From: CAYSXY01 sp964435165
Lineage (GTDB): Bacteria; Pseudomonadota; Alphaproteobacteria; Rickettsiales; RI-342
NCBI GenBank assembly: GCA_964435165.1
Contig: CAYSXY010000002.1
Location: forward strand, 1-64,000
Direction of reading: 5' to 3'
Length of the DNA: 64,000 bases
How positions within the stretch are numbered: position 1 is the stretch's first letter; every line of letters begins with the position of its first letter. The notes under the pieces were generated by a model that was not told where the DNA came from, ran no database searches, and was given only the letters and a program-made list of their open reading frames with translations. Position numbers and translations under genes: made by a program. Below are positions 17,589 to 26,891 of this stretch, piece after piece.

Positions 17589-18668
17589 ATGGCAATCGGC
17601 TATGATTGCGCCATGCAGGAGATCATTCAACCCGTATCCGGCAGTGCGCCGACCAATCCCGCTGAGACGCGACTAGCCAGCTTATGGCGGCGTGGCATTG
17701 CGCTGCTGGGCTGCGACTATGCTATCATGGGTGGTGCCATGTCCTGGGTATCGGAACGCACGCTCGTCTCGGCTATTTCCAATGCCGGTGGATTTGGTGT
17801 CATTGCCTGCAGTTCCATGTCACCGGCATTACTCAAGCAGGAAATCAAGGCCACGCAGGCGCTGACAGAGAAGCCATTTGGTGTCAATCTGATATTGATG
17901 CACCCTGAGCTTGAGGCGCTCTTTGATGTCTGTATCGCCATGCAGGTGAGCCATGTTGTGCTGGCGGGGGGGATTCCAAAAAAATCACATATCGACAAGC
18001 TGAAAGAGCAGAATATTCGTGTCATTGCCTTTGCGCCTGCTTTGCCCATTGCCCGGCGATTGGTTAAAATGGGCGTTGATGCGCTGGTGATTGAAGGGAT
18101 GGAGGCAGGTGGCCATGTTGGCCCGGTGTCAACCTCTGTGCTGGCGCAGGAGATATTACCGCATGTTCAGGATGTTCCTGTATTTGTCGCTGGCGGCATC
18201 AGCCGCGGCGAGACCATTGCCGGATATCTGGAGATGGGTGCGGCCGGTGTTCAGATGGGCACGCGTTTTGTCTGCGCGCAGGAGTCGATTGCTCATGACA
18301 AATTCAAACAGGCATTTATTCGCAGTCATGCGCGCGATGCTATTTTGTCCGTGCAATATCATGAAGAATTTCCGGTCATCCCGGTGCGGGCGATTCATAA
18401 CGAGGCGAGCCGTGAATTTCTGGCCAAACAGCGTGACGTGGTGGAGCGCTGGCAGCGCGGTGAAATTTCAAAAGAAGAAGGCCAATTGGAAATCGAGCAT
18501 TATTGGGCGGGCGCGCTGCGCCGTGCGGTCATTGATGGTGATATTGAACGCGGCTCGTTAATGGCTGGGCAGAGCGTCGGTATGGTCAGCACCATCCAGC
18601 CAGTGCAAGATATTATGGATGAATTAGTCGCGCAGGCCCAGGAGTTTCTCACCGCGAACCAGGCGTAA
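17589..18668 (+). CDS. Nitronate monooxygenase family FMN protein
   Basis: This 359-residue TIM-barrel flavoprotein has the nitronate monooxygenase/2-nitropropane dioxygenase motifs. These are the early AIMGGAMSWVSERTLVSAIS, ISNAGGFGVIA, the catalytic histidine segment VIEGMEAGGHVG, then VFVAGGIS and VQMGTRFVCAQES for phosphate binding of FMN. FabK-type enoyl-ACP reductases share the fold. The GGHVG histidine favours nitronate monooxygenase, but the substrate is not certain. The start is unclear: TTG 17586, ATG 17589 and ATG 17613 are all in frame and none has a good ribosome binding site. ptsP starts five bases after its stop. Confidence 0.82.
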   Translation: MAIGYDCAMQEIIQPVSGSAPTNPAETRLASLWRRGIALLGCDYAIMGGAMSWVSERTLVSAISNAGGFGVIACSSMSPALLKQEIKATQALTEKPFGVNLILMHPELEALFDVCIAMQVSHVVLAGGIPKKSHIDKLKEQNIRVIAFAPALPIARRLVKMGVDALVIEGMEAGGHVGPVSTSVLAQEILPHVQDVPVFVAGGISRGETIAGYLEMGAAGVQMGTRFVCAQESIAHDKFKQAFIRSHARDAILSVQYHEEFPVIPVRAIHNEASREFLAKQRDVVERWQRGEISKEEGQLEIEHYWAGALRRAVIDGDIERGSLMAGQSVGMVSTIQPVQDIMDELVAQAQEFLTANQA

Positions 18669-18673
18669 CGCGG

Positions 18674-20950
18674 ATGGCCCCGTCGCAGACAACATCGAGC
18701 GCACTATCGCTGCTGAAAAAGGTGCGCGATATCATCGTCTCTGGCGATACCGTCCAGTCCAAACTAGATCATATCGTCACAAATATTGCCGATAGGCTGA
18801 ATGTAGACGTGTGTTCACTTTATCTGCTCAGGGCAGGGGATGTGCTGGAGCTCTGTGCCAGTGAAGGGCTGGATATCGCTTCGCTACACCAGGTGAGGTT
18901 GATGGTAGGGCAGGGGCTGGTAGGTGACATTGCCGCATTTGGTCGTCCTTTAAATATCGGCAATGCGCCGGAACATCCGCAATTTCTTTACATTCCCCAA
19001 ACCGGCGAAGAGCGATTTCACAGTTTGGCGGGGGTGCCGGTCATTCGCCGGGGGCAGGTGATTGGCGTGCTATCGACACAATGTGAGACGAGCGAGCCAC
19101 TTGGCGACGATGCATTTGATGTGCTGCAAACGATCGGCTTGATTATTGCCGAATTACTCGGGGAGGCTGAATTGCTCTACGGCGCGGAACTGGCCTATGC
19201 CAGTAGCCAAAGCCTGGAGACGCATCATATTACTGGCAGTGCGCTGGCGCCGGGACTGGCGATAGGCCCGGTCGTGATTCATCAGCGTAGCCAGGCGGCC
19301 CACGCAGTGATCGCTGATAATCCTGTTGCCGAACAGGCAAGGCTGGAAGGTGCAATGACAGCTTTCCGCCAGTCAATGGATCGTCTGGTGGCACAATCAC
19401 GTCACCATACTGATGCCGAATCACGCGCGATTATCGAGACCTATCGTCTCTTTGCCTATGATCAAGGCTGGCTAAGACGCATGGAGGTGGCGATTGAGGC
19501 CGGGCTGACAGCCGAGGCGGCAGTGCGTCGGGCACAAAATGAAGTGAGTGCCCACCTGGCCAAATCCAGTAGCGGCTATTTGCGTGATCGCATGCGCGAC
19601 ATTGAAGATATCAGCGACCGGCTGATTTTGCACTTAAGTGGTAGCATCTCACCAAAAGACCGCACCGATTTACCAGATCAGTTCATTCTGGTCGCACGTT
19701 CCATCAGTGCCGCAGATTTGCTGGAATATTCTCCTGGATCGATAAAGGCGTTAGTGCTGGAAGAAAACCCGGCAACCGCACATATTGTCATTATTGCCAA
19801 ATCCCTGAATATCCCGGTTGTAGGATATATTCGCCAGTTATTGCGCTTAGCACGAGTCGGTGATCTTGTGGTGGTCGATGGCAGCCATGGAGACGTCTTT
19901 TTACGCCCATCCGAAGAGATAGAACAGACGGTCAGGCAGCATATTGAAGAACAGCATCAGCGACGTAAAGCAGTGCAATCGGTCGATAATGAGCCTGCCG
20001 TTACAAAAGATGGCCATGCTGTCACACTCTATGTCAATGCCAGCTTGTTTGTTGATGTGATGGAAATGCAAAAGGTAGGGGCAGGTGGTGTTGGGTTGTT
20101 TCGCACTGAAATTCCTTACATGGTCTCACGCCACTTTCCAGATATTGAAGAGCAATATCAGACCTATGCGCGGGTGCTGAAGCAGGCGGACGGCAAACCG
20201 GTCATCTTCCGCACTTTTGATATCGGCGGCGATAAACAATTACCTTACTTGGCGCTGCCTTATGAACCCAATCCGGCTATGGGCTGGCGGGCAACGCGTA
20301 TCGGGCTTGATCGCCCTTCCTTGCTCAAGCGCCAATTGCGAGCCATGCTCATGGCAGCGGCAGGGTCTGAATTGCAGGTCATGTTCCCCTTCATTACGGA
20401 AGTCTCAGAGATTCGCCGCGCCAAGGAGATGCTGGAGACTGAAATCATACGCATGCGTCAGGACAACAAAGAGGTTTCGCATTCCGTGACGATTGGCGTT
20501 ATGCTGGAGATCCCGGCATTGCTATGGCAGATGACGGAGTTGCTGGAAGAAGTGGATTTTATCTCCGTCGGCAGTAACGACCTGCTGCAATATTTATTTG
20601 CCGCCGATCGGGAAAGCCCGATGCTAGGTAGGCGATATAATGGCTTCTCCCCGGCGGCGATGCGTGTGTTTCGTGATATCATCAGGCGCTGTGATGAAGC
20701 GGAGGTGCCTGTCTGTTTCTGTGGCGAATTTGCTGCCGACCAGGCAGGGCTGATGGCTTTGTTGGGGCTGGGGGCACGGCGTTTTTCCATGGCGCCGTCT
20801 GCGATTATGGCGGCGCGCCACCTGGTGCGCCAGGTCGATACAGTGGCGCTTGCGTCATATGTGTTCCAGCAACTGGAAAAAGGTCGATCACTACGCTATG
20901 ATCTGCAGGATTATGCCCGGGATCATGCGATTCAGTGGTATCAACCGTAA
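18674..20950 (+). CDS. ptsP: Nitrogen-PTS enzyme I (PEP-protein phosphotransferase with GAF domain)
   Basis: This 758-residue enzyme phosphorylates NPr from PEP in the regulatory nitrogen PTS. A GAF domain comes first (about 20-165), which in related proteins senses glutamine. The phosphohistidine domain follows with H370 in NPATAHIVIIAKSLNIP. The PEP-binding barrel then has GVGLFRTEIPYM, FRTFDIGGDKQLPYL, MFPFITEV, SVGSNDLLQYLFAADRE and C683 in CFCGEFAAD. Ptsp next to lysC and prfA is a familiar alphaproteobacterial arrangement. HPr/NPr and EIIA genes are not in the window. The gene follows the monooxygenase after five bases, so the two are probably cotranscribed. Confidence 0.95.
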   Translation: MAPSQTTSSALSLLKKVRDIIVSGDTVQSKLDHIVTNIADRLNVDVCSLYLLRAGDVLELCASEGLDIASLHQVRLMVGQGLVGDIAAFGRPLNIGNAPEHPQFLYIPQTGEERFHSLAGVPVIRRGQVIGVLSTQCETSEPLGDDAFDVLQTIGLIIAELLGEAELLYGAELAYASSQSLETHHITGSALAPGLAIGPVVIHQRSQAAHAVIADNPVAEQARLEGAMTAFRQSMDRLVAQSRHHTDAESRAIIETYRLFAYDQGWLRRMEVAIEAGLTAEAAVRRAQNEVSAHLAKSSSGYLRDRMRDIEDISDRLILHLSGSISPKDRTDLPDQFILVARSISAADLLEYSPGSIKALVLEENPATAHIVIIAKSLNIPVVGYIRQLLRLARVGDLVVVDGSHGDVFLRPSEEIEQTVRQHIEEQHQRRKAVQSVDNEPAVTKDGHAVTLYVNASLFVDVMEMQKVGAGGVGLFRTEIPYMVSRHFPDIEEQYQTYARVLKQADGKPVIFRTFDIGGDKQLPYLALPYEPNPAMGWRATRIGLDRPSLLKRQLRAMLMAAAGSELQVMFPFITEVSEIRRAKEMLETEIIRMRQDNKEVSHSVTIGVMLEIPALLWQMTELLEEVDFISVGSNDLLQYLFAADRESPMLGRRYNGFSPAAMRVFRDIIRRCDEAEVPVCFCGEFAADQAGLMALLGLGARRFSMAPSAIMAARHLVRQVDTVALASYVFQQLEKGRSLRYDLQDYARDHAIQWYQP

Positions 20951-20973
20951 ACTGTATCATCGACCTTCTTATT

Positions 20974-21546
20974 ATGGCACCTGCTGACCACCCACATCCT
21001 ACCCCTCAGGAAGAGACGATAGGCTATCTGCTCTGGCAGCGACGCTTGGCGCTGGGGCTGGAACCGGAGGAGATCGAAACACAAATTAAAATTCGCCATC
21101 ATTATCTGACAGCAATCGAACATAATGATTATGAGGACTTGCCTGGCCCTGCCTATACGCTGGGTTATATTAAAAACTATGCGCGATTTCTGGGCATCGA
21201 TCCGAATGAAATAGAGGCACGTTTTCTCTCAGAACAAGAGGCATTCCATAAAGAGCAGGCCTTTTATCTGCCGGAGCCGGCGCGTCAACGCCGCGGGGCA
21301 GAGCGGGTGCCGCTGATGCTTTCGCTCTTACTGGCGGTACTGATTTATACGGGCTGGTTTTTGCTGATACACCGTGATGAACCGCGTTATGCTGGCATAC
21401 AGGTGCAGCCCGTTCCGGATCGTCTCATGACCGGGGAACGACCATCCGCCTCCAGAGAGATGATGGTGGGGCCAATGCTGCCACAAACGCAGCGGCCAGC
21501 GCGCGGCACGGCAAACACGGTGGACAGAACCACGTCAGCACCGTAA
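20974..21546 (+). CDS. RodZ-like HTH membrane protein
   Basis: This 190-residue protein has an N-terminal XRE-like helix-turn-helix of the RodZ/HTH_25 type (YLLWQRRLALGLEPEEIETQ, IKIRHHYLTAIEHNDYEDLP, YTLGYIKNYARFLGI; about 15-85). A basic juxtamembrane patch (ARQRRGAERV) and one membrane helix (PLMLSLLLAVLIYTGWFLLI) follow, then a short proline-rich periplasmic tail. RodZ links MreB to the cell-wall elongation machinery; this short form has no folded periplasmic domain. An in-frame GTG at 20935 would overlap ptsP. The ATG at 20974 fits better, though its ribosome binding site is poor. Confidence 0.75.
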   Translation: MAPADHPHPTPQEETIGYLLWQRRLALGLEPEEIETQIKIRHHYLTAIEHNDYEDLPGPAYTLGYIKNYARFLGIDPNEIEARFLSEQEAFHKEQAFYLPEPARQRRGAERVPLMLSLLLAVLIYTGWFLLIHRDEPRYAGIQVQPVPDRLMTGERPSASREMMVGPMLPQTQRPARGTANTVDRTTSAP

Positions 21547-21604
21547 AAAAACCTGCCAGCCACCAAGCGCATGTGCTCACCAGTGAGGGACGGATCATTA
21601 CGCT

Positions 21605-22858
21605 ATGTCACATAAATGCCAGCCGGTTCGCGGCACTCATGACTGTCTGCCTGATGAGCAACATAAACGCAATGCTATCATCGCCGAAGCGGCGCTGATA
21701 GCCGTAGCTTATGGTTATCGGCCAATATCAACGCCTATCTTTGAATTTACAGAGGTATTTGCCCGCACCCTTGGCGATAGCTCGGATATCGTCACCAAAG
21801 AGATGTATACATTTGACGATCGTGGTGGTGAAAGCCTGACATTACGTCCTGAATTTACGGCAGGTATCGCCCGGGCCTTTCTTTCTAACGGCTTGCAGCA
21901 GCAGTTACCGTGTAAATTTTTTGCACATGGCCCGGTCTTTCGCTATGAACGCCCCCAAAAAGGGCGGATGCGGCAATTTCACCAGTTGGATGTCGAATGT
22001 ATCGGCATTGCCGAGCCTTTGGCCGATGCCGAAGTCATCGCCATGGGCCACCAATTGCTGGCGGCGCTGGGATTGACCAATAAAACAACACTGGAATTAA
22101 ATTCTCTGGGGGATGTACAGAGTCGCATGGCGCATCGTGAAGCGCTGGTGACATATTTTGAGCACTTTCGTGGCGAGCTATCGGAAGATAGTCAGCGCCG
22201 GTTGAGTGTCAACCCGCTTCGGATCCTGGATTCGAAAGACCCGGGCGATAGGAAACTGGTCGCCGATGCACCGTCGATTGCTGATTATTATACTGACGAA
22301 TCGCGCCGCTTTATCGATCAATTGCAGGAATATCTGGGCCTGCTCGGGATTGACTATCAGTGGAATGATCGGTTGGTGCGCGGGTTGGATTATTATAATC
22401 ACACTGTTTTTGAATTTACGACCGACCAACTCGGAGCGCAGGGAGCAGTATTATCAGGTGGGCGGTATGACGGGCTCATGGAGATGATGGGTGGCCCACA
22501 CATGTCGGCCATTGGCTGGGGTGCTGGTCTGGAACGCCTGGAGGCATTGTATGAAAAAACCCTGCCCGTACCACGACCCATAGCTGTCATCCCCATTTCA
22601 CCCGATGAGATGAATGAAGCCTTTCGCTTGACACAGGAATTGCGGAGTCATGGTGTGATGACGACGCTCGATGCCACAGGAAATATGAAAAAACGCCTGA
22701 CCCGCGCCGGTAAAGCGAATGCAAGACTGGCCCTGATTCTGGGGGCGGATGAAGTCGCCAACGGTAAGGTAACGCTGCGCCATTTGGATGATGGCGAACA
22801 GCAATTGCTGGCGCGGGATTCGGTCGTGGACTATTGCAAAGGTGTGGTGCAGGGATGA
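21605..22858 (+). CDS. hisS: Histidyl-tRNA synthetase
   Basis: This class II synthetase has 417 residues, normal for bacterial HisRS. Motif 1 lies near PVRGTHDCLPDEQ and the following helix, and LTLRPEFTAGIARA contains the ATP-side threonine and arginine region. Motif 2 is FAHGPVFRYERPQKGRMRQFHQLDVECIG split across residues 101-129. The histidine-specific loop LVRGLDYYNHTVFEF and motif 3 SAIGWGAGLERLEAL are present. A C-terminal anticodon-binding domain starts at about 325. The stop overlaps the prfA start (ATGA), which points to translational coupling. Confidence 0.96.
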   Translation: MSHKCQPVRGTHDCLPDEQHKRNAIIAEAALIAVAYGYRPISTPIFEFTEVFARTLGDSSDIVTKEMYTFDDRGGESLTLRPEFTAGIARAFLSNGLQQQLPCKFFAHGPVFRYERPQKGRMRQFHQLDVECIGIAEPLADAEVIAMGHQLLAALGLTNKTTLELNSLGDVQSRMAHREALVTYFEHFRGELSEDSQRRLSVNPLRILDSKDPGDRKLVADAPSIADYYTDESRRFIDQLQEYLGLLGIDYQWNDRLVRGLDYYNHTVFEFTTDQLGAQGAVLSGGRYDGLMEMMGGPHMSAIGWGAGLERLEALYEKTLPVPRPIAVIPISPDEMNEAFRLTQELRSHGVMTTLDATGNMKKRLTRAGKANARLALILGADEVANGKVTLRHLDDGEQQLLARDSVVDYCKGVVQG

Positions 22859-23928
22859 GCATCGACGATAAAATGCAGCAACTGAAGCGCCGTCATGAGG
22901 AGTTGCAGGCGCTGCTGGCAAGCCCGGATGCATTATCGGCCGATGAGTTTACATCGCATTCACGTGAATATGCCGAATTAACTCCAGTGGTTGAACAGAT
23001 ATTGGCGCTGCAAACCGCGATGGATGAGCATCGTGATGCGCAAGAGTTGCTGCAGGATAAGGCCACAGATGCCGACATGCAGGCGCTGGCGAAAGAAGAA
23101 TTAAATCATCTGGAGAAATTGATTCCTGAGTTGGAATCACAGGTCAAACTGGCATTGATTCCAAAAGATGAGGCAGATAAACGCAGCGCGATTGTTGAGA
23201 TTCGCGCTGGCACAGGAGGCGATGAAGCGGCCTTATTCGCGGCAGATTTGCTGCGCATGTATCAACGCTATGCTGAGCAACATGGCTGGAAAACATCGCT
23301 GCTGTCCATCAGCGATACCGGCATTGGTGGTTGTAAGGAGGCGGCACTGGAAATCAATGGCCGTGGTGTGTTTGAGCGTCTCAAATTTGAATCCGGAGTC
23401 CATCGCGTGCAACGTATTCCCGTGACCGAGTCCGGGGGACGTATTCACACCTCAGCTGCGACGGTTGCCGTGATGCCCGAAGCCGAAGAGGTGGATGTGG
23501 CGATTGAGGATAAGGACATACGCATTGATGTGTTTCGCGCCAGCGGAGCCGGAGGACAGCATGTCAACACGACGGATAGCGCGGTGCGGGTGACGCACCT
23601 GCCGACCGGCATTGTCGTTAGTCAGCAGGATGAGAAATCGCAGCATAAAAATAAGGCCAAGGCCATGAAAGTACTGCGTGCCCGCTTATATGATCTGGAG
23701 CGGCGACAAAAAGAGGAAGCGCGTGCGGCGGAGCGTAAATCGCAAGTAGGCAGTGGTGACCGATCCGAGCGCATTCGCACCTATAATTTCCCACAGGGCA
23801 GAGTCACGGACCATCGCATTAATCTGACACTGCATAAATTGCAGGATATCCTCGACGGGGCAGCCCTCGATGACGTGGTGGATTCGTTGCTTGCGGAAGA
23901 CCGGGCAAATCGGCTGTTGGACATATAA
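22855..23928 (+). CDS. prfA: Peptide chain release factor 1
   Basis: This protein terminates translation at UAA and UAG. The 357 residues include the anticodon-like tripeptide P189-V190-T191 (the PxT motif of RF1, unlike the SPF of RF2). The catalytic GGQ is at 233-235 in SGAGGQHVNTTDSAVR. Its glutamine would be methylated by PrmC, encoded 180 bases downstream. The ATG lies inside the end of hisS. An upstream in-frame start at 22834 has no support. The 182 bases after it hold no gene that I can support. Confidence 0.96.
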   Translation: MSIDDKMQQLKRRHEELQALLASPDALSADEFTSHSREYAELTPVVEQILALQTAMDEHRDAQELLQDKATDADMQALAKEELNHLEKLIPELESQVKLALIPKDEADKRSAIVEIRAGTGGDEAALFAADLLRMYQRYAEQHGWKTSLLSISDTGIGGCKEAALEINGRGVFERLKFESGVHRVQRIPVTESGGRIHTSAATVAVMPEAEEVDVAIEDKDIRIDVFRASGAGGQHVNTTDSAVRVTHLPTGIVVSQQDEKSQHKNKAKAMKVLRARLYDLERRQKEEARAAERKSQVGSGDRSERIRTYNFPQGRVTDHRINLTLHKLQDILDGAALDDVVDSLLAEDRANRLLDI

Positions 23929-24110
23929 TTATGGCATGCCATTATTCAGTGCTGGATACAGTTGTCGCGAGATGGAGAATGTGACGAAAATGGCCCTTTT
24001 TGAGAAATGGAAGTTCCCGTGTATATCAATATATGAAAGCCGGAAGCACAGAAAATGGCCGTTTTGCAGGCCATTAAACATCTTGTGACGACACTATCTA
24101 AGCGAAGCGC

Positions 24111-24998
24111 ATGAAAGAAAACACTTGTTTTTCCGAGCAACAGCGCGTAACTGTTAAACAAGCTTGCGAATGGGGCGCACAAATACTCCGTTTGGCAGGC
24201 ATTGACAGCTATCGGTTGGATGCACGCGTGTTATTAGGCCACGTCATTGGCCAGACAAGCGATGTTGTGTATAGTCATCCGGAGAAAGAAATAAGCAATC
24301 GCCAGCGTGATGCATATAAAAACGTGATTGAGCGTCGTGCGGCCTGTGAGCCTGTGGCTTACGTGACTGGAGAAAAAGAATTTTGGGGGCGGGCATTTAC
24401 GGTCACTTCCGCAACATTGATTCCACGACCTGAAACAGAAACATTGATAGAATTTATTTTGGCACAATTTTCGACCACACACCCATTATCATTGTTAGAC
24501 CTGGGCACAGGGTCCGGCTGCATTGCCCTGACGGTGCTGTGTGAATATCCAAAAGCAACCGCAGTGGCGGTCGATAGCAGCGGCGATGCACTGGAAATTG
24601 CGCGCCGGAATGCGCACAGCTTAGGCGTGGCAGATCGCTGCCGCTTCGTAGAATCGGATTGGGATAATGCCGTTGAGCCGGAGATGAGCGCCGATCTGGT
24701 AGTGAGCAACCCCCCTTACATCGCGCATGGAGAGTTGGCATCCTTATCCCGCGATGTGCGTGATTATGAACCGCATCAAGCGCTGCTGGCAGGAGATGAT
24801 GGCTTGCAGGCCTATCGCGAAGTGGCGGATGTTGCGCATCGCCGTATGGCTGAAACCGGTTGCACGGTTATAGAGTCTGGCGCCGGACAGGACGCTGCCA
24901 TTACTGATATATTTCACCATCATGCGATGCATTGCATCGCCAGAAAACAAGATTTGTCGGGCATTACCCGTGCCCTGGCATTTACCCACAATGAATGA
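24111..24998 (+). CDS. prmC: Peptide chain release factor N5-glutamine methyltransferase
   Basis: The 295-residue enzyme methylates the GGQ glutamine of release factors. An N-terminal helical domain (about 10-95, with DARVLLGHVIGQTSD) precedes a class I methyltransferase domain with LIPRPETETLIEFIL, LLDLGTGSGCIALTVL and the signature N200-P201-P202-Y203 in VVSNPPYIAHGEL. Linkage to prfA supports the call. The ribosome binding site before the ATG is weak (AAGCG). Confidence 0.93.
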   Translation: MKENTCFSEQQRVTVKQACEWGAQILRLAGIDSYRLDARVLLGHVIGQTSDVVYSHPEKEISNRQRDAYKNVIERRAACEPVAYVTGEKEFWGRAFTVTSATLIPRPETETLIEFILAQFSTTHPLSLLDLGTGSGCIALTVLCEYPKATAVAVDSSGDALEIARRNAHSLGVADRCRFVESDWDNAVEPEMSADLVVSNPPYIAHGELASLSRDVRDYEPHQALLAGDDGLQAYREVADVAHRRMAETGCTVIESGAGQDAAITDIFHHHAMHCIARKQDLSGITRALAFTHNE

Positions 24999-25023
24999 AT
25001 AACGACAAAGGAACTGATTGACC

Positions 25024-25860
25024 ATGCGAAGAAAAACCAAGATGAATACATCCATGCGTCACCAACCCCACCGCAAACCAAATGGTGGCGGTCGCCGCGG
25101 TCAGCGCGGTCGGCATAACAATCCGCGTGGTCGCGTATTCGAAGGTAAAACGCGTCAACAGGCTGAACAACTCAAAGAAAAATATACGGCGATGGCTCAT
25201 GATACGCTGGCTCAGGGTGATCGTGTCGAAGCCGAAAATTACTGGCAGCATGCCGACCATTATCAGCGTATCGTCAATCATTTTGAAGAACAGGATCGGC
25301 AGATGGAAGCCGCTGCCGCATTTGAAGAAGATATGTGGAATGAGTCCGACGATAATGACTCGCAAGTGGCAGAAGAATCAGTAAACAAAGGCGATGAGCG
25401 CCAGTCACGTGGCCGGGCCAATGGTCGCTCTCAAGACGAGTCACAAGCATCATCAGAGGCACTGGAAACGTCCAGCCCTTACAGTCAGCGAGAAGCGGGT
25501 GAAGCCGATCCGCTTGTACAGGATTCTCCGGAGATGGACAGTGCCGGTAATGTCATTACGATGAAGAATGCCCGCCCTCCGCGTCGCAAGCCACGCATGG
25601 TCGGGGGAGATCAGTCAAAAGAGGTGTCAGACGAGATGGAACAGGCACCGCGCCGTCGCGGTCGTCCTCGCAAGAGCGAGTCAGTCGATGCTGCACATGA
25701 CGTGGCCAGTGATGGCGATGAATCCAAGCGCCGCCGTGGCCGCCCTCGCAAAAGTGAGAGCATCGAAGCGGCGAATGAAGAGCAGGGGGATGAGATGCCA
25801 AAACGCCGCCGCGGCCGTCCGCGAAAAACAGAAATCAGTGACGAAAACGCGGCTGGCTAA
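25024..25860 (+). CDS. DUF4167 protein with three C-terminal AT-hook motifs
   Basis: This 278-residue protein has an N-terminal basic, glycine-rich stretch (PNGGGRRGQRGRHNNPRGR). The DUF4167 core follows at about residues 35-95 (GKTRQQAEQLKEKY, then GDRVEAENYWQHADHY), with an acidic, Ser/Gln-rich middle. Three copies of RRRGRPRK, each a textbook AT-hook, are at DNA 25651-25674, 25729-25752 and 25804-25827, 75-78 bases apart. AT-hooks bind the minor groove of AT-rich DNA; the function of DUF4167 is unknown. An in-frame TTG at 25018 has AAGGAAC at closer spacing and might be the true start. The clpB/prmC neighbourhood is typical for this family. Confidence 0.85.
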   Translation: MRRKTKMNTSMRHQPHRKPNGGGRRGQRGRHNNPRGRVFEGKTRQQAEQLKEKYTAMAHDTLAQGDRVEAENYWQHADHYQRIVNHFEEQDRQMEAAAAFEEDMWNESDDNDSQVAEESVNKGDERQSRGRANGRSQDESQASSEALETSSPYSQREAGEADPLVQDSPEMDSAGNVITMKNARPPRRKPRMVGGDQSKEVSDEMEQAPRRRGRPRKSESVDAAHDVASDGDESKRRRGRPRKSESIEAANEEQGDEMPKRRRGRPRKTEISDENAAG

Positions 25861-25868
25861 CACCGCGT

Positions 25869-26777
25869 TCACGGTGCATATTGCGCCATACAACTGTCAA
25901 AATCGGCGCATAGTTGTTTCAGGTGACCTACCGCTGTGCCGAGTGCTGCGGTGCCCACGGCTTTGAGTGGAATCATATCGTCCGGGTCGAGATAGAGATC
26001 AATGACCGGATCGGTCTCCTCCATACGCTTCCATTCATTTTCGGTAAAACCGGCCAGCGGCGTGCGGCGCAGCGTGAAGTGGAGTGCCTCCCGTTTGCGG
26101 CGCTTAGGATTGCGTGCATTGCGGCTGGAGATGGTGACCAGGCCTTCATAGGTAAAGATGAGGTCAGTCCGCCGCCGCCCATCATAGACTGGCATTACAA
26201 ACGAATCGCCACCGTTGGAGGCGATATCGGCAGCGGCACGACGCACCTGCAGACCAGTCGTCAGCGGATCGAAGGTATGATCGCGCTGTTCTTGTTCCAC
26301 ATCCGGCCGCTTTTGCCGGTTTTCCAACGGGTCATAATGCCGCTTCGTTTGGCGTCCCTGCACATCATAGGCCAGCGTAATGCGCTTGCTGCGACCTCGC
26401 AGATTGAAGCGGGATTGAAATTTTTCCGGGTGGTAATGACTCGGCCCAATACGCCCCTGGCTGTAACTGATGCTGTAATAATTGCTGATCAGGCGCGCCA
26501 GCCCTCGGCTTTCAATGGCCGTGCGCACCAGGTAGCGTCCGTCCTCTTCTTCCACCCCTAAAATTAAATCACCCACATGCAAGCCGGACCAGTAGACAGA
26601 AAAAATACCGGCCAGATTGAGTGGTGGCAGTTGCGGCAAGGATGGCTTTATTTGCGGCACGGGTGTGTCACTGGCCTGGGCAGTTGGAACGGAAAATACC
26701 GCCATCATTCCCATTGCCATTATAGCCAATAGGACTCTGTATATGCGAAAATAAGATAGAACGGAGATGCGGTTCAT
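25869..26777 (-). CDS. DUF3108 periplasmic protein
   Basis: This 302-residue protein starts with a signal peptide (hydrophobic YRVLLAIMAMGMMAVFSV, cleavage probably after AQAS). The rest has the DUF3108 pattern: LNLAGIFSVYWSGLHVGDL, the IESRGLARLISNYYSISYSQG segment split over two strands, and the YLDPDDMIPLKA ending. DUF3108 proteins are exported beta-rich proteins of unknown function and are regularly found near DUF4167 and clpB in this class. It is convergent with the DUF4167 gene and divergent from clpB. A GTG at 26789 is an alternative start. Confidence 0.82.
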   Translation of the reverse strand: MNRISVLSYFRIYRVLLAIMAMGMMAVFSVPTAQASDTPVPQIKPSLPQLPPLNLAGIFSVYWSGLHVGDLILGVEEEDGRYLVRTAIESRGLARLISNYYSISYSQGRIGPSHYHPEKFQSRFNLRGRSKRITLAYDVQGRQTKRHYDPLENRQKRPDVEQEQRDHTFDPLTTGLQVRRAAADIASNGGDSFVMPVYDGRRRTDLIFTYEGLVTISSRNARNPKRRKREALHFTLRRTPLAGFTENEWKRMEETDPVIDLYLDPDDMIPLKAVGTAALGTAVGHLKQLCADFDSCMAQYAP

Positions 26778-26788
26778 AATGGGCGGCA

Positions 26789-26819
26789 CTTGAATTGACC
26801 ATTGTCAGCACACATATTT
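26789..26819 (+). promoter_or_regulatory. Possible heat-shock (sigma-32) promoter of clpB
   Basis: CTTGAA at 26789-26794 is followed about 20 bases later by CATATTT, resembling the alphaproteobacterial sigma-32 pattern CTTG and CYTATNT, with one mismatch and a slightly long spacer. It overlaps the start region of the divergent DUF3108 gene. This is a weak call. Confidence 0.3.
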
Positions 26820-26891
26820 TACATACATGCTATAAGCAGATTATGCCTGCCATCGGCAGAAAACAAAAGGGAATTAAGGAAGTATCGCCCC

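Noticed and set aside
23929..24110. Short open frames between prfA and prmC
   Set aside because: The frames overlap prfA or prmC and lack start signals and coding bias.
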